Shown: positions 7,649 to 13,829 of the stretch, one piece after another
Layout: every line of letters begins with the position of its first letter
Position numbering within the stretch: the stretch's first letter is position 1
DNA from: CAYOEZ01 sp964402955
Lineage (GTDB): Bacteria > Chloroflexota > DTOL01 > DAOUCN01
Assembly: GCA_964402955.1 (NCBI GenBank)
Contig: CAYOEZ010000113.1
Coordinates: forward strand, 1-15,042
Direction of reading: 5' to 3'
DNA length: 15,042 nucleotides
Translations under genes and position numbers: made by a program
The notes under the pieces: model-generated
Databases searched by the model: none
What the model saw: only the letters and a program-made list of their open reading frames with translations
What the model was told of the DNA's origin: nothing

Positions 7649-8521
7649 TCACATGAATTCTCGCTTTGTCTTCTCGAAATCCTCAGCCATGGTGGAGCTA
7701 TGAAGCGGCTGCTTGTAGAGTGGTTGGTCCTTCAGCACCGTCACCTGGTCCTCATACGTCGGCTGGTTCACTTCGTAGATCACACCCACGGGAATGGCCT
7801 CGCCCCACTCACTCGCCTTGCGGAATGCGTATTCGCGATCGGTGGGCGCGTAATCCGGATCGTCCTCGATCTTGTGGATGCGCAGGCGGTACCATTCCTT
7901 GGTGTTGACGTGGTTGTACGTCACGCACGGTTGGAGGACATCGATCAACGCATAGCCCTTGTGCATAATGCCGCGCGCAATCAGATTGGACAAGTACTTG
8001 ACGTCGTTGGCAAAGCCGCGCGCAATGAACGTTGCTCCTGCGGTCAGCGCCATCGCCAGCGGGTTGACTGCAACCTCGATCGAGCCTTCCGGCGTGGTGG
8101 TCGCGACGAAGCCCTTGTCGCTTGTGGGCGAGTACTGGCCCTTCGTCAGCGCATAGACCTGGTTGTTCTCAACGATCTGCAGCATGTCCACGTTGCGGCG
8201 CGCCGTATTGAGCAGGTGATTGCCGCCGATGCCGTAGCTGTCGCCATCGCCGCTCACATTGATCACCTTGAGGTCAGTATTGGCGAGATGGAATCCGGTT
8301 GCGACCGGCAAGCCGCGGCCATGCAACGAGTCATAGCCATTTGCCTTGAGGTAGTGCGGCAATTTCGAGCCACAGCCGATGCCGGAAAAGAACATCACTT
8401 CATGGGGCGCAATCTCAAGCTGGGCCAGGGCCTGCTTGACAGCGGCGATGATGCCGAAATCGCCGCAGCCCGGGCACCACGTCGCCACATCGATGCTTTC
8501 GTACGTCTTAAGATCATACAT
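7649..8521 (-). CDS. korB: 2-oxoacid:ferredoxin oxidoreductase beta subunit, first copy
   Basis: This is a 290-aa beta subunit with the Fe-S ligands WCPGCGDFG (C16, C19), GIGCGSKLP (C50) and LQPCVTYN. It has the TPP signature SGDGDSYGIGGNHLLN and the NNQVYALTKGQYSPTS stretch. An open frame reaches back to 8641, but the first 40 residues are shadow sequence inside korA1. ATG 8521 starts directly at the family N-terminus and overlaps the korA1 stop (8514-8516) by 8 bases, the sign of translational coupling. The tail of about 20 charged residues ends in REFM. It forms the catalytic heterodimer with KorA1. Substrate specificity is not decidable here. Confidence 0.94.
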   Translation of the reverse strand: MYDLKTYESIDVATWCPGCGDFGIIAAVKQALAQLEIAPHEVMFFSGIGCGSKLPHYLKANGYDSLHGRGLPVATGFHLANTDLKVINVSGDGDSYGIGGNHLLNTARRNVDMLQIVENNQVYALTKGQYSPTSDKGFVATTTPEGSIEVAVNPLAMALTAGATFIARGFANDVKYLSNLIARGIMHKGYALIDVLQPCVTYNHVNTKEWYRLRIHKIEDDPDYAPTDREYAFRKASEWGEAIPVGVIYEVNQPTYEDQVTVLKDQPLYKQPLHSSTMAEDFEKTKREFM

Positions 8522-10262
8522 GAGCCAACACCTCACTCTTGACGCGCTCGACAATGTCTTCCGGCGACAGCGGGCGGCCATCATAGCGCAGTATCTTGTG
8601 ATCAACCTTGCGCCCGGTCTGTTCGCGCAGGAGACTGGCAAATTGTCCGGTAAAGTTGCCTTCGACAGACACCAGTTGGTGGCTCTTCTCCAGGATGGCG
8701 CTCACGCGCTCAGCAGGGAAGGGCCAGATGTCGGCGAAGTGCAGGAAGTTGACGCTGAAACCCTGCTTGTTCAATGTATCCGTCGCTTCGCGCAAGGCGC
8801 CATAGGTCGAACCCCAACCGATCAGCGTCAGGCCGGCGCTTGCCGGGCCATAAAGCTCAGGATCGCGCATGTCTTCAACGGCGGAGTCCATCTTGCGCAT
8901 ACGCTTTTCCATCATCCTGATGCGGTCTTCCGCACTCTCAATGATGTACCCATGTTCGCTGTGCTCGTCGCTGGTGGTGAAGACCGGCAGCCTGGATGTA
9001 CCAGGAATAAGCCGTGGCGAAATGCCTGACCCGGTGATGGCATGGCGCGCATAGTCAGTAAGCTGCGCAGCTTCTTCCGCGCTGACCAGGGCGCCGCGAT
9101 CGATGCTTACCCTGGCCAGGTCAAAGGATTCCGGCTCGACCGTGCGCTGCGCAAAGGCCTGGTACAAATCGGTCAAGATCAGCACGGGCAACTGATACTT
9201 CTCGGCCAGGTTAAAGGCGCGCCAGCCGGCCTCGAAACACTGCTCGATGCTGCCCGGCGCAAGCACAATGCGGGGAAACTCGCCTTGCGACGCGTGCAGC
9301 GCGAACTGCAAATCTGCCTGCTCCGTGCGCGTTGGCATGCCTGTCGATGGGCCGGTGCGCTGCGCCAGCACAACCACCAGCGGCGTCTCAGTGATGCCGG
9401 CCATGCCCAGGGCCTCGACCATGAGCGAGAAGCCGCCGCCAGACGTGGCGGTCATGGCGCGCACGCCGGCGTTGGCGGCGCCGATCGCCATCAGTATGGC
9501 CGCGGTCTCGTCTTCAACCTGCTTGGTCAAAATACCAAAGCGGTTGGCTTTGGCGGTCAGGTACTCGATGATGGTGGTGGCCGGCGTCATTGGATAGGCG
9601 GAAATGAACTTGACGCCGGCCGCAATCGCGCCCAGGGCGATGGCCTGATTGCCGTGCAGCATCATGCGCGCGCCGTGCTCGACCGGCTTGAGCTTCCAGG
9701 CGAAATCGTTACTATGGTCTTTGACGGCCAGAAAGGCCGCCTGAGCCACCTTGAGGTTGCCATTGACGACCTCGTCACCCTTGCGCCGGAAGTTCTGGGT
9801 GATCACGTCGGCGATGCGGTCGTAGGGGAAGCCGGTGATGCCTGCTGTGGCGGCGACGGCAGCGGTGTTCTGCATCAGCTTATCGCCGCCCAGTTCTTTG
9901 GCGAGCTTCTCCAGAGGAAGGGGAATCGGCTTGAAGCCAGCAGCCCGCAGATCGTCGGCATTGACGGCGAACGTGTCGTCGTAGATGATGGCGCCGCCGG
10001 GGACGAGATCCTTCTTGTTGAGCTCGATCGTCTCCTCGTTGAAGGCGAGCAGGAGCTGGATGTGTTTAGAATGGGCATAGATGGGATGCGCAGACACGCG
10101 AATTTGCGAGAAATTGTGCCCACCGCGAATGCGGGACATGAAGTCCTGCAAGAGGTGGACGTAGAGTCCGCTACGTGAGAGTGCTTTGGCGAACCCCGCT
10201 GCTGTGGACTCCATGCCTTGACCGGCTTCACCGCCGATGCGGATACTCATATCGTTCAGCAT
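8514..10262 (-). CDS. korA: 2-oxoacid:ferredoxin oxidoreductase alpha subunit (gamma-alpha fusion), first copy
   Basis: The protein has 582 residues. The gamma domain (about 5-190) starts SIRIGGEAGQGMESTAAGF and contains RIRGGHNFSQIRVS. The alpha domain shows HGNQAIALGAIAAG, the YPMTPATTIIEY motif, MTATSGGGFSLMVEALG and QRTGPSTGMPTRTEQADL. With the coupled korB1 product it oxidises a 2-oxoacid to acyl-CoA using ferredoxin. The open frame continues to ATG 10340, but that codon is upstream of the promoter at 10306-10334 and its residues do not match the family. ATG 10262 has GGGAG 8 bases upstream. First gene of the operon. The motif differences from KorA2 (TEQADLQFA against TSQGDLFLA) suggest different substrates for the two enzymes. 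Confidence 0.95.
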   Translation of the reverse strand: MLNDMSIRIGGEAGQGMESTAAGFAKALSRSGLYVHLLQDFMSRIRGGHNFSQIRVSAHPIYAHSKHIQLLLAFNEETIELNKKDLVPGGAIIYDDTFAVNADDLRAAGFKPIPLPLEKLAKELGGDKLMQNTAAVAATAGITGFPYDRIADVITQNFRRKGDEVVNGNLKVAQAAFLAVKDHSNDFAWKLKPVEHGARMMLHGNQAIALGAIAAGVKFISAYPMTPATTIIEYLTAKANRFGILTKQVEDETAAILMAIGAANAGVRAMTATSGGGFSLMVEALGMAGITETPLVVVLAQRTGPSTGMPTRTEQADLQFALHASQGEFPRIVLAPGSIEQCFEAGWRAFNLAEKYQLPVLILTDLYQAFAQRTVEPESFDLARVSIDRGALVSAEEAAQLTDYARHAITGSGISPRLIPGTSRLPVFTTSDEHSEHGYIIESAEDRIRMMEKRMRKMDSAVEDMRDPELYGPASAGLTLIGWGSTYGALREATDTLNKQGFSVNFLHFADIWPFPAERVSAILEKSHQLVSVEGNFTGQFASLLREQTGRKVDHKILRYDGRPLSPEDIVERVKSEVLAHV

Positions 10263-10305
10263 AGATGTTACTCCCGTATACTCGACAAACTTAAGAACAC
10301 GACTC

Positions 10306-10334
10306 ATTTTACTACAGGAGAGCGGGCTTGTCAA
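10306..10334 (-). promoter_or_regulatory. Proximal promoter of the kor-folB operon
   Basis: On the minus strand, TTGACA (10334-10329), a 17-bp spacer and TAAAAT (10311-10306) form a near-perfect sigma-70 promoter. A start near 10299 gives a leader of about 37 bases to korA1 ATG 10262, with GGGAG at 10275-10271. The arrangement also rules out the longer korA1 start at 10340. Confidence 0.8.
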
Positions 10335-10413
10335 TGACATTAGTATGCTTTAGATGCAACTAATCATAAATAGAGCGGAGACTGGTGTGCGCCGTTGCAC
10401 GGGGGATGGGGCT

Positions 10414-10442
10414 ATTATAACACGGAATGAGCGCGGCGACAA
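10414..10442 (-). promoter_or_regulatory. Possible distal promoter of the kor operon
   Basis: On the minus strand, TTGTCG (10442-10437), a 17-bp spacer and a perfect TATAAT (10419-10414). The -35 matches consensus at 4 of 6 positions. A start near 10407 would add about 110 bases of leader ahead of the proximal promoter. Confidence 0.45.
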
Positions 10443-10451
10443 GGATGTCGC
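10436..10451. promoter_or_regulatory. Palindrome GCGACA-N4-TGTCGC over the distal -35
   Basis: The arms 10436-10441 and 10446-10451 are exact reverse complements with a 4-base centre. They cover the -35 of the distal minus-strand promoter, so a repressor could bind there. It could also be a chance repeat in GC-rich DNA. Confidence 0.35.
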
Positions 10452-10693
10452 GTCGGCTGGTCCCTCTTCCGCAATGGCAACCAAGCAAGCGGTATCATCC
10501 ACTCAGCGGGGAATGTCGACAAGAGGGGACTGTGCCTGCCGCGGTCAGGATGACAACCGACCGATGCCGCAAGGAATGGACCATTATGCGGACTTATCGA
10601 GCTGCAGGCGCAGAGGCAGCGACGTTGATCGACGTTGCCACTCAGCTACCCTGACGAACTCGCTGAACCATGACACATGATGAAGTGTACCTA

Positions 10694-10722
10694 TTGACAA
10701 CTTAGCCATAGCGTGGTATGAT
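10694..10722 (+). promoter_or_regulatory. Promoter of the padR-NifX-ATPase operon
   Basis: TTGACA (10694-10699), 17-bp spacer, TATGAT (10717-10722): a near-consensus sigma-70 promoter. A start near 10729 leaves about 33 bases of leader before ATG 10762 and makes the open-frame ATG at 10738 an unlikely start. Confidence 0.8.
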
Positions 10723-10734
10723 CTATACAGATCA
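10719..10734. promoter_or_regulatory. Operator-like palindrome TGATCT-ATAC-AGATCA
   Basis: A perfect 6-4-6 inverted repeat overlaps the -10 hexamer and the expected transcription start of the operon whose first gene encodes a PadR-type regulator. PadR proteins bind dyad-symmetric sites and often repress their own promoter, so autoregulation is a reasonable inference. The sequence is not the textbook ATGT-N8-ACAT PadR site. Confidence 0.5.
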
Positions 10735-10761
10735 AGTATGAACATAGAAAGGACTGGCATC

Positions 10762-11190
10762 ATGCCAAGACGACGTTGGGGACCTGGGTGGGGCGCCCCC
10801 CTGACCGGCGGAGCGTGCCCGCGCCGTATCAGCCGTTTCCTCGAGCCATGCATTCTGCTGCTGCTGCGCGGCGACGCCACGCATGGCTACAATCTGGTTG
10901 AAGAGCTACAGCGATTCGGCTTTGTCCAGGGTTTCATGGACATGAGTGTTGTCTACCGCGTCTTGCGGGAGATGGAGGAGGATAGTTGGGTGACCTCGCA
11001 GTGGGACACCGCCGGCTCTGGTCCGCCCAGACGCGTCTACCAGGTCACACGTCAGGGTGAAGAATACCTGCGCTGGTGGATCGCCGACCTGCGCCAGACC
11101 CGCGACGAGCTTGACCGCTTCGTAGCGATGTACGACCAGCAAGAGACCCAGCGTGGAACCGGCCAACCGCCCCAGCAGTCCGGGGGATAA
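10762..11190 (+). CDS. PadR-family transcriptional regulator
   Basis: The 142-aa protein is a winged-helix DNA-binding regulator. After a basic Arg/Trp/Gly leader (MPRRRWGPGWG) comes the PadR N-terminal fold, FLEPCILLLLRGDATHGYNL. The recognition-helix region MSVVYRVLREMEEDSWVTS follows, then the wing RRVYQVTRQGEEYL. The C-terminal helix (about 97-128) is charged and probably dimerises. Cys19 and Cys30 flank the first helix, so a metal or redox input is possible but untested. I chose ATG 10762 (AAAGGA 9 bases upstream) over the longer frame from 10738, which would start almost at the transcript end without an SD. It is the first gene of the NifX/ATPase operon and probably its local regulator. 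The inducer is unknown. Confidence 0.88.
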   Translation: MPRRRWGPGWGAPLTGGACPRRISRFLEPCILLLLRGDATHGYNLVEELQRFGFVQGFMDMSVVYRVLREMEEDSWVTSQWDTAGSGPPRRVYQVTRQGEEYLRWWIADLRQTRDELDRFVAMYDQQETQRGTGQPPQQSGG

Positions 11191-11224
11191 GCATGTACGA
11201 TAGAGATGTGCAAGGAGAAAACTG

Positions 11225-11608
11225 ATGCGTATCGCTGTTTCTGCTGACACCGATCGTGGTCTGGAGGCGCTGGTCAGCCCCCACTTTGGGCGCTGCCCGT
11301 ACTACGCCCTGGTGGATGTGGAGGGGCAAACAATCACATCCGTGAAAACGGTGCCAAACCCGTACTACCCGGAACACGTGCCAGGCGTTGTCCCTGAGTT
11401 CATCCATAAGCAGGGAGCGAACGTGATGCTCACGGGTGGGATGGGCTACCGGGCGGTCACCTTCTTTGAGCAATTTGGGGTTCAGCCGGTGACCGGAGCA
11501 GGCGGCACGGTGCGTGAGGCGGTCGGCCAGTTCCTGAACGGCCAGTTAGCTGGTGCGGCGCCATGCAGCGAAAGCGCGGCTCATGCGCAGAGTGGGCCGC
11601 ACCACTGA
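11225..11608 (+). CDS. NifX/NifB-type dinitrogenase iron-molybdenum cofactor family protein
   Basis: The predicted protein has 127 residues. It begins MRIAVSADTDRGLEALVSPH and continues FGRCPYYALVD, the usual start of the NifX/MTH1175/ORP family, and ends its domain with GAGGTVREAVGQFLNGQL. These RNase H-like small proteins bind or carry metal-sulfur clusters: FeMo-co precursors in nitrogen fixers, a Mo-Cu cluster in the ORP protein of Desulfovibrio. No nif structural gene is in this window, so nitrogen fixation is not implied. The tail has a Cys and several His residues that could bind metal. AAGGAG lies 7 bases before the ATG, 34 bases after padR, so the two are probably cotranscribed. Confidence 0.92.
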   Translation: MRIAVSADTDRGLEALVSPHFGRCPYYALVDVEGQTITSVKTVPNPYYPEHVPGVVPEFIHKQGANVMLTGGMGYRAVTFFEQFGVQPVTGAGGTVREAVGQFLNGQLAGAAPCSESAAHAQSGPHH

Positions 11609-11847
11609 GCAGCCATGGCAGTCGCGTACACCGAGATCGGCAAGAGGAATGTGCGTGCTGTCTGGGCGTTAGATTCGAGTAGCCCAGTCCATTGTGATGG
11701 ATCAAGAACACAAACGTAGCACCAGTGTGAGGCGCTGCGCAAGCGGACGCTACAGTAGACGACATCCCGCGCGCGAGGGAGTGTACCAATAGTGACGTGA
11801 AATGGCGTTGTTCACGAGCAGCAAGAACAAACAAAGGAGGCACGACT
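11609..11847. other. 239-bp gap inside the plus-strand cluster; no gene seen
   Basis: No open frame has both an SD and protein-like sequence. Short inverted repeats are present (CTGGGC...GCCCAG around 11660-11690, TCCAT-TGTG-ATGGA just after). I find no clear promoter, so the downstream genes are either read through from the padR promoter or use one I cannot identify. Confidence 0.4.
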
Positions 11848-12180
11848 ATGCCACGAGGTAATGGAACGGGACCGATGGGACTGGGTGCCATGACGGGCCG
11901 CGGGGCCGGCTACTGCACCGGCTATGCGATGCCAGGCTACGCCAATCCAGTATTGGGGCGCGGCTTGGGCAGTGGGTTCGGTTTTGGGGGTGGCGGACAC
12001 GGGCGGCGCAACATGTTCTACGCGACCGGTCGGCCCGGCTGGCTGCGCTTTGGCTGGCCGGGATCGACAGCGCCCATGTCGCCAGAGAACGAGGCGGCAG
12101 CGTTGAAGGCCCAGGCTGAGGCGCTGCAAGAGCAGGCCGAGGCGATCAATAAGCGTATCGCTGAGATCGAGCAGACGTAA
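11848..12180 (+). CDS. DUF5320-type Gly-rich small protein
   Basis: The predicted protein has 110 residues. The N-terminus MPRGNGTGPMGLGAMTGRGA followed by GYCTGYA is the hallmark of DUF5320 proteins, which accompany NifX-like proteins and ferredoxin-ATPases in many anaerobes. A Gly/Arg/aromatic-rich middle is followed by a Glu/Ala helix (about 78-110, ENEAAALKAQAEALQEQAEA) likely to form a coiled coil. The frame is open from 11797, but the SD AGGAGG 8 bases before ATG 11848 and the family start decide for 11848. Its role is unknown; a scaffold or partner in metal-cluster handling is a guess from context. Confidence 0.88.
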   Translation: MPRGNGTGPMGLGAMTGRGAGYCTGYAMPGYANPVLGRGLGSGFGFGGGGHGRRNMFYATGRPGWLRFGWPGSTAPMSPENEAAALKAQAEALQEQAEAINKRIAEIEQT

Positions 12181-12194
12181 CAGTCGCATGTTGC

Positions 12195-12226
12195 GGTGTG
12201 GTGTGCGTCCTGGCGTACACCACACC
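12195..12226 (+). other. Strong 13-bp intercistronic hairpin
   Basis: Arms 12195-12207 (GGTGTGGTGTGCG) and 12214-12226 pair along 13 bp with one G-U and a 6-nt loop. It sits 14 bases after the DUF5320 stop and is not followed by a U-tract. It may be a partial terminator or an mRNA-stability element separating expression of the first genes from the rest. Confidence 0.6.
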
Positions 12227-12254
12227 CAACACATGAGTCTATGGAGGTGACCCT

Positions 12255-12476
12255 ATGTTCAATCTACTTGGTGGTGGTGGCGGGCGTGGTCAGGGAGGAG
12301 GCGGCCGTGGCCAGGGCAGTGGCGGGCGCGGTCGAGGCGGAGGCACAAAGCCTGGCTCCGGGCCGGTTGGCAACTGCGTCTGCCCTCAGTGCAAGTAAAA
12401 GACACCGCATGTGGTTGGCCAGCGTTGCCGTGACCTGGTCTGTCCGCAGTGCGGGACCAAGATGATTCGGGAGTGA
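12255..12476 (+). pseudogene. Gly-rich zinc-ribbon small protein interrupted by an in-frame TAA
   Basis: ATG 12255 follows a good SD (GGAGG at 12243-12247). The frame reads 47 residues: MFNLL, a Gly/Arg/Gln-rich stretch, then NCVCPQCK, then TAA (12396-12398). The same frame continues KTPHVVGQRCRDLVCPQCGT to TGA at 12474. Together these make a CxCxxC...C....CxxC zinc ribbon, the pattern of a small protein family often found beside NifX and ferredoxin-ATPases. In that family, as I remember it, the stop position is usually Tyr (CGYK), so one base change (TAC or TAT to TAA) explains the break. Both halves keep their cysteines (41, 43, 46; 58, 63, 66), so decay is recent, or the stop is read through, or it is a sequence error. 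The SD of the next gene overlaps its end. Confidence 0.7.
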
Positions 12477-12480
12477 GCCA

Positions 12481-12852
12481 ATGAAAATCCTTATTACAAG
12501 CGCTGCACCAAGTCTCGATGCAGACATCGATCCGCGATTTGGACGAGGGGCCTACCTGCTGGTGGTGGACTCAGAGACGCTGCAGTGGCAGGCAGAGGCC
12601 AACGCTGCGGCCTCAGCATCGGGCGGCGCAGGCATTCAGGCTGCGCAGTTTGCCGTCAACCAGAAAGTCGGGGCAGTCATCAGCGGCGACTTTGGTCCCA
12701 ATGCCTACAATGCCCTCAATGCAGCAGGCGTGCCCATGTATCTGTTCGGGGCGGGCGGTACCGCCCGGGAGGTGGTTGCGCGCTTCAAGAGCGGCCAACT
12801 GCAACAGGTTGGTGCGCCGACCGGGCCAGGCCATCACGGTGGAAGGGGCTGA
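12481..12852 (+). CDS. Second NifX/NifB-type iron-molybdenum cofactor family protein
   Basis: The predicted protein has 123 residues. It starts MKILITSAAPSLDADIDPRF, then GRGAYLLVVD, with VGAVISGDFGPNAYNALNAA in the middle and LFGAGGTAREVVARFKSGQL near the end: the full NifX/ORP-like domain. A His/Gly-rich tail (GPGHHGGRG) follows. It differs from the upstream NifX-like protein in its core, so the two probably have distinct partners. GGGAG lies 7 bases before the ATG and overlaps the preceding ORF's stop. The next gene begins 10 bases after its stop. It probably binds or transfers a metal-sulfur cluster, with the adjacent ATPase as partner (inference from neighbourhood). Confidence 0.92.
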   Translation: MKILITSAAPSLDADIDPRFGRGAYLLVVDSETLQWQAEANAAASASGGAGIQAAQFAVNQKVGAVISGDFGPNAYNALNAAGVPMYLFGAGGTAREVVARFKSGQLQQVGAPTGPGHHGGRG

Positions 12853-12862
12853 ACCAGATATC

Positions 12863-13759
12863 ATGAGGATTGCTGTCGCGAGTGGCAAGGGAGGCACCGG
12901 CAAGACCACTATCGCCACCAGTCTGGCTCTCAGCCTGGCGGCGGATCAGTGGAACGCCCGACTGACCTCGGGTCCGCCGCTCTTCCTGGACTGCGATGTC
13001 GAAGCTCCCAACGCGCACCTGTTCCTGAAACCAGTCTTCGACCGCCGCCAGGATGTGGCTATCCTCATCCCCCAGGTGGATGAAGGCATGTGCACTCACT
13101 GTGGCAAGTGCGCCGAGGTGTGCCAGTATCATGCCATCGCCGTGCTGGGGAGCAAGGTGCTGGTGTTTCCCCAGTTGTGCCACGGCTGCGGCAGTTGCAC
13201 GCTCATGTGCCCGGCGAGCGCCATCACGGAGGCGCCGGACGTGATGGGTGTGCTCGAAGCTGGCGCCGCTCTGTCTGGCATCGCCTTTGCGCGGGGTGTC
13301 ATGAACGTGGGCGAGCCAATGGCCGTGCCGGTGATTCGCGCTCTCAAGAAGTGGGCGATGCCCCAACCGGGGCAGCTCGTCGGCGTCGACGCGTCGCCTG
13401 GCACGTCGTGCCCGGTGGTCGAAGCGGTGCGCGGGGCTGACTTCCTGCTGCTGGTCACGGAGCCGACGCCATTTGGCCTGCACGACCTGCGGCTCGCAGC
13501 GCAGATCGCCCGCGAGCTCCGCATTCCGGCTGGGGTGGTGATCAACCGCGACGGGATAGGTGATACGGGGGTTGGCGAGTTCTGTGCAGCAGAAGGGCTG
13601 CCGGTCTTGATGCGCATTCCGTTCGAGCGTACGATTGCGGAAGGGATTGCCCGGGGGAACACATTGGTGGAGATTCATTCAGAGTACAACTCATGTTTCA
13701 GGGAGCTCTACGCGGAGATCGTCAGCCAGGTAAGGCGATACGAAAGTAATCGTATCTGA
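12863..13759 (+). CDS. MinD/Mrp-type ATPase with inserted 2[4Fe-4S] ferredoxin domain, first copy
   Basis: The protein has 298 residues. Residues 7-16 are the deviant Walker A motif SGKGGTGKTT, D43-D45 lie in FLDCDVEAPN, and VDASPGTSCP is the switch II region. A ferredoxin insert follows the first strands: C77, C80, C83, C87 (CTHCGKCAEVC) and C106, C109, C112, C116 (CHGCGSCTLMCP), two [4Fe-4S] sites. Family members (COG1149, Orp3/Orp4-like) are dimeric ATPases thought to assemble or transfer metal clusters, related to ApbC/Nbp35. The frame is open from 12518 but overlaps the NifX-like gene; ATG 12863 begins exactly at the domain. The SD is weak (GGAAGG 16 bases upstream), so coupling to the upstream gene is likely. 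Confidence 0.93.
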   Translation: MRIAVASGKGGTGKTTIATSLALSLAADQWNARLTSGPPLFLDCDVEAPNAHLFLKPVFDRRQDVAILIPQVDEGMCTHCGKCAEVCQYHAIAVLGSKVLVFPQLCHGCGSCTLMCPASAITEAPDVMGVLEAGAALSGIAFARGVMNVGEPMAVPVIRALKKWAMPQPGQLVGVDASPGTSCPVVEAVRGADFLLLVTEPTPFGLHDLRLAAQIARELRIPAGVVINRDGIGDTGVGEFCAAEGLPVLMRIPFERTIAEGIARGNTLVEIHSEYNSCFRELYAEIVSQVRRYESNRI

Positions 13760-13829
13760 AGCCGATCATGCGCATGGCAGGGAGCATCTGCCGAAAGATC
13801 GCTCGCTGACTAACTAAACGGAGGTCAAG

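Larger units (their letters stand above)
10335..10693. other. Intergenic region between divergent operons; no convincing gene
   Basis: About 360 bases separate the two outward-facing promoters. Short open frames exist (for example 10354-10680 on plus) but have no SD and a composition unlike the neighbours. It holds a second minus-strand promoter candidate, a palindrome at 10436-10451, and a hairpin (10615-10624 with 10630-10639, one mismatch, one G-U). I found no tRNA and no riboswitch I recognise. Confidence 0.5.

Noticed and set aside
7604..8542. 312-aa open frame on the plus strand
   Set aside because: It is antisense to korB1, whose TPP and Fe-S motifs are unmistakable. No homology is visible in the plus-strand reading.
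9042..10178. 378-aa open frame on the plus strand
   Set aside because: It is entirely antisense to korA1, lacks an SD and has no recognisable domain. Long antisense frames are common opposite GC-rich coding sequence.
10354..10680. 108-aa open frame upstream of padR
   Set aside because: It has no SD, no recognisable domain, irregular composition, and ends just before the padR promoter.
10400..10680. T-box-like leader on the minus strand (GGATGATACCGC near a GTCCC/GGGAC stem)
   Set aside because: The T-box core departs from the consensus at two of twelve bases, no specifier stem is visible, and no aminoacyl-tRNA synthetase or amino-acid gene is downstream.
12396..12398. Recoded amino acid at the TAA codon
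   Set aside because: UAA is not a known selenocysteine or pyrrolysine codon. A nonsense mutation, readthrough or sequence error is simpler.
11225..12852. Nitrogen fixation cluster
   Set aside because: The NifX-like proteins belong to a wide family found in many non-fixers. No nifH, nifD, nifK or nifB radical-SAM gene is present.
12785..13678. 297-aa open frame on the minus strand
   Set aside because: It is antisense to the first ferredoxin-ATPase, which has Walker A and eight Fe-S cysteines in the plus frame.
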